From: Sporosarcina aquimarina
GTDB lineage: Bacteria > Bacillota > Bacilli > Bacillales_A > Planococcaceae
Direction of reading: 5' to 3'
Length of the DNA: 64,000 nt
Assembly: GCF_023715615.1 (NCBI RefSeq)
Contig: NZ_JAMBOM010000001.1
Coordinates: 124,001-188,000 of the forward strand
The position numbers and the translations under genes are program-made. Below are positions 61,898 through 64,000 of the stretch, in pieces. Position 1 is the first letter of the stretch. Each line of letters begins with the position of its first letter. Under the pieces are notes generated by a model, which was not told where the DNA came from, did no database searches, and was given only the letters and a program-made list of their open reading frames with translations.

Positions 61898-63561
61898 ATG
61901 CAGTAGAACAAATTCAGCACGAAGTTAAGATCGCCTTGCATAACGCAGTTCTGGCGACAGGTTTAGTAGAAGAGACGGAAGTACCAGCCATCAAGCTGGA
62001 AACCCCAAAGAGTAAAGAAAATGGCGATTACGCAACAAACATTGCCATGCAGCTCACTAAATTAGCAAAAAAGCCTCCGCGCGCGATTGCCGAAGCAATT
62101 CTTGAGAAATTGGATAAAACGGGTACATCCATCGAATCGATCGACATTGCAGGTCCAGGATTCATGAACATTATTTTGAAAAAGGATTACTTAGATGACG
62201 TTGTAAAAACAGTTATCGACCAATCCGCGACATACGGTCGTAACGACTCGGGCAAAAATGAAAAAATCCAGGTCGAGTTTGTTTCCGCCAACCCAACTGG
62301 GGATTTACACTTAGGACATGCTCGTGGTGCCTCACTCGGAGATTCCCTTTGCAACATTCTCGACTTTGCAGGCTACGACGTATCCCGCGAATACTACATT
62401 AACGATGCAGGTAAACAAGTTGAAAACTTGGCGTATTCAGTAGAAGCACGCTACTTTGAAGAACTTGGACTTGAGAAAAAAATGCCGGAAGACGGTTATC
62501 AAGGTCCGGATATCATTGAAATTGCTAAGAAACTTGTTGAAGAAAATGGCGACAAATTTGTTCATATGTCTGATGAAGAGCGTTATGCATTCTTCCGTGA
62601 ATACGGCTTGAAGATCGAACTCGGCAAATTGCAACAAGACTTAGCGGACTTCCGTGTACCATTTGACGTCTGGTTCTCAGAGACATCCCTATACAAAGAC
62701 GGCAAAATCGACGTAGCGCTGAACAAGCTACGTGAAAATGGTCACGTCTTTGAAGAAGAAGGTGCGACATGGTTCCGTTCGACTGAGTTTGGTGACGACA
62801 AAGACCGAGTACTCATTAAGAATGATGGCTCGTATACGTATTTGATGCCAGATATTGCCTACCACGAAGACAAATTGAATCGTGGATTTGATAAGCTCAT
62901 CAATATCTGGGGTGCAGACCACCACGGCTACATTCCACGTATGAAAGCGGCGATTCAAGCACTTGGTTATGACCGCGATACGTTAGAAGTGGAAGTTGCG
63001 CAAATGGTGCAGCTCTACAAAGATGGCGAGAAGTTCAAGATGAGTAAACGTACTGGCAAAGCCGTTACACTTCGTGAACTTGTTGAATTGGTCGGCTTAG
63101 ACGCAGCACGGTACTTCTTCGCAATGCGTTCAGGTGATGCACAAATGGACTTCGACTTGGATCTAGCCGTTTCTAAATCCAATGAAAACCCAGTGTATTA
63201 CGCACAATATGCACACGCCCGAATTTCTTCAATTTTACGTGCAGCTGAAGAAAAAGGCGTATCCGCATCTGTTGCCAACGTATCGTTGTTGAAAGCCGAA
63301 AAGGAAATTGATTTGATCAAAAAAATCGGGGACTTCCCACAACTCGTCAGCGACGCAGCGCGCCTTCGCGCACCGCACCGCATCACGACATACATTCAAG
63401 AACTTGCATCCACATTCCATAGTTTCTACAATGCGGAAAAAGTGTTGGATGATGAGAATCGTGAGCTATCTGAAGCACGCCTAGCGCTGATCACAGCAGC
63501 TCGTACAACGATTGCCAATGCTTTGAAACTAGTTGGCGTTGCAGCACCAGAACGTATGTAA
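61894..63561 (+). CDS. argS: arginyl-tRNA synthetase
   Basis: 555 aa. The N-terminal Add-1 domain is followed by the class I catalytic site: HLGH in [16 protein letters not shown] (HIGH variant, residue ~132), KMSKRTG (KMSKS loop, ~386), and a DALR-type anticodon-binding C-terminus ([20 protein letters not shown]). It charges tRNA-Arg. Length and motif order are standard. A terminator follows. Confidence 0.98.
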   Translation: MNAVEQIQHEVKIALHNAVLATGLVEETEVPAIKLETPKSKENGDYATNIAMQLTKLAKKPPRAIAEAILEKLDKTGTSIESIDIAGPGFMNIILKKDYLDDVVKTVIDQSATYGRNDSGKNEKIQVEFVSANPTGDLHLGHARGASLGDSLCNILDFAGYDVSREYYINDAGKQVENLAYSVEARYFEELGLEKKMPEDGYQGPDIIEIAKKLVEENGDKFVHMSDEERYAFFREYGLKIELGKLQQDLADFRVPFDVWFSETSLYKDGKIDVALNKLRENGHVFEEEGATWFRSTEFGDDKDRVLIKNDGSYTYLMPDIAYHEDKLNRGFDKLINIWGADHHGYIPRMKAAIQALGYDRDTLEVEVAQMVQLYKDGEKFKMSKRTGKAVTLRELVELVGLDAARYFFAMRSGDAQMDFDLDLAVSKSNENPVYYAQYAHARISSILRAAEEKGVSASVANVSLLKAEKEIDLIKKIGDFPQLVSDAARLRAPHRITTYIQELASTFHSFYNAEKVLDDENRELSEARLALITAARTTIANALKLVGVAAPERM

Positions 63562-63572
63562 TTTATTACTTC

Positions 63573-63606
63573 AAGCCCTCCATTAGATTGTGGAGGGCTT
63601 TTTTGT
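63573..63606 (+). terminator. terminator of argS
   Basis: AAGCCCTCCA pairs with TGGAGGGCTT followed by TTTT, 11 bp after the stop. Confidence 0.9.
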
Positions 63607-63612
63607 GTGATC

Positions 63613-64000
63613 AAAAACAAGCGAAGCGCACCCAATTAAGCCTTTAAACTAGGTTGAATTGTGTCCCGTTATCGAGAAACTTTGCTAAGTGATGGAGAAA
63701 TACCCATATGTGTCGGAGAACTCAGCCGGAGTGTCGGAGAAACCCCTGCAAGTGTAGGACAAATCCCCGTAAGTGTCGGACAAAAGATTTTGCAGAATTT
63801 CCTCACGGAGAAACGGGTAGCCCATTAAAAACAAGCGAAGCGCACCCAATGAATCCCTTAAACGAGGTTGAATTGTGTCCCGTTATCGAGAAACTCCTCT
63901 AAGTGATGGAGAAATGCCCATATGTGTCGGAGAACTCAGCCGGAGTGTCGGAGAAACCCCTGCGAGTGTAGGACAAATCCCCGTAAGTGTCGGCCAAAAG
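63613..64000. repeat. family C 21-bp repeats within a 214-bp tandem duplication
   Basis: Blocks 63613-63786 and 63827-64000 are near-identical direct copies, offset by 214 bp, beginning AAAAACAAGCGAAGCGCACC. Within each are five units in 21-bp register: GTGATGGAGAA (63689), GTGTCGGAGAA (63710, 63731), GTGTAGGACAA (63752) and GTGTCGGACAA (63773), with the matching set at 63903-63987. The second copy runs to the window edge and may continue. No gene is visible. Confidence 0.92.

Overview
The window comes from a low-to-moderate GC, endospore-forming Firmicute of the Planococcaceae type (Sporosarcina-like is my best guess). Reasons: strong AGGAGG-type ribosome binding sites with frequent TTG and GTG starts, Bacillus-type gene neighbourhoods (ung-ywdI-ywdK-gerQ, hemQ...lipL-rsfA-ywfO-ywgA, ywhD-pbp-ywiB-argS), sporulation and germination genes (gerQ, cwlJ, rsfA) and bacillithiol genes (yojF-bshB2). 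No rRNA is present. There is one tRNA gene, tRNA-Ala(GGC).

Layout. 0-2.3 kb holds a two-gene unit pairing a membrane protein with a degenerate GGDEF domain and a processive GT2 glycosyltransferase (YdaK/YdaM-like exopolysaccharide module). 2.3-13.9 kb is an accessory island in decay. It contains an ISL3-type transposase remnant, frameshifted remnants that look like a conjugative element (including a TrbC/VirB2-like pilin), and cargo. The cargo is a TetR/MFS/aldo-keto reductase/flavin monooxygenase operon with a nonsense mutation and a truncation, a divergent MerR-SDR pair, and a complete blaI-blaR1/class A beta-lactamase locus with three operator dyads. 14-20.5 kb has a PAS-GGDEF(degenerate)-EAL protein, an EamA transporter and a heterodimeric ABC exporter. 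21-36.5 kb holds housekeeping and stress genes: YusW-like lipoprotein, DUF2804, amidase, nitroreductase, M20 dipeptidase, CNNM/CorC-type protein, a lone ECF sigma factor, a PLD-family protein, a PseG-like protein, a cation/proton antiporter, a flavin reductase and topB. 36.6-48.7 kb includes ybaK, yczE-like, the threonine catabolism pair kbl and SDR-type tdh, a YjiH-like transporter, bshB2-yojF and pdxK. 48.7-63.6 kb is the conserved Bacillales ung-to-argS region.

The most unusual feature is a set of intergenic arrays of short tandem units with a fixed 20- or 21-bp register, in four sequence families. Family B has core GTG(A/C)TCATAA and exactly 20-bp spacing, at about 31.3, 37.8, 43.4, 51.3 and 52.8 kb. 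Family A has core CCCGCTCGTT and 21-bp spacing, at 20.6 and 58.9 kb. Family C has core GTGTCGGAGAA and 21-bp spacing, at 63.7 kb, where the whole block is duplicated with an offset of 214 bp. Family D is degenerate, built on ATCGG/ATCAGCA with 21-bp spacing, at 24.3 kb. In the best family B array, 22 consecutive units alternate strictly between an A-type unit (with a GATC-containing TGATCA palindrome) and a C-type unit. The arrays occur from 20 kb onward and are absent from the accessory island. They are not CRISPRs and do not look coding. I know of no described element that matches them.

Functional links inside the window: kbl plus tdh form the two-step threonine-to-glycine route; yojF-bshB2 act in bacillithiol synthesis; cwlJ-gerQ form a germination unit; the GGDEF-like/GT2 pair and the EAL protein point to cyclic-di-GMP signalling; blaR1-blaI control the beta-lactamase.
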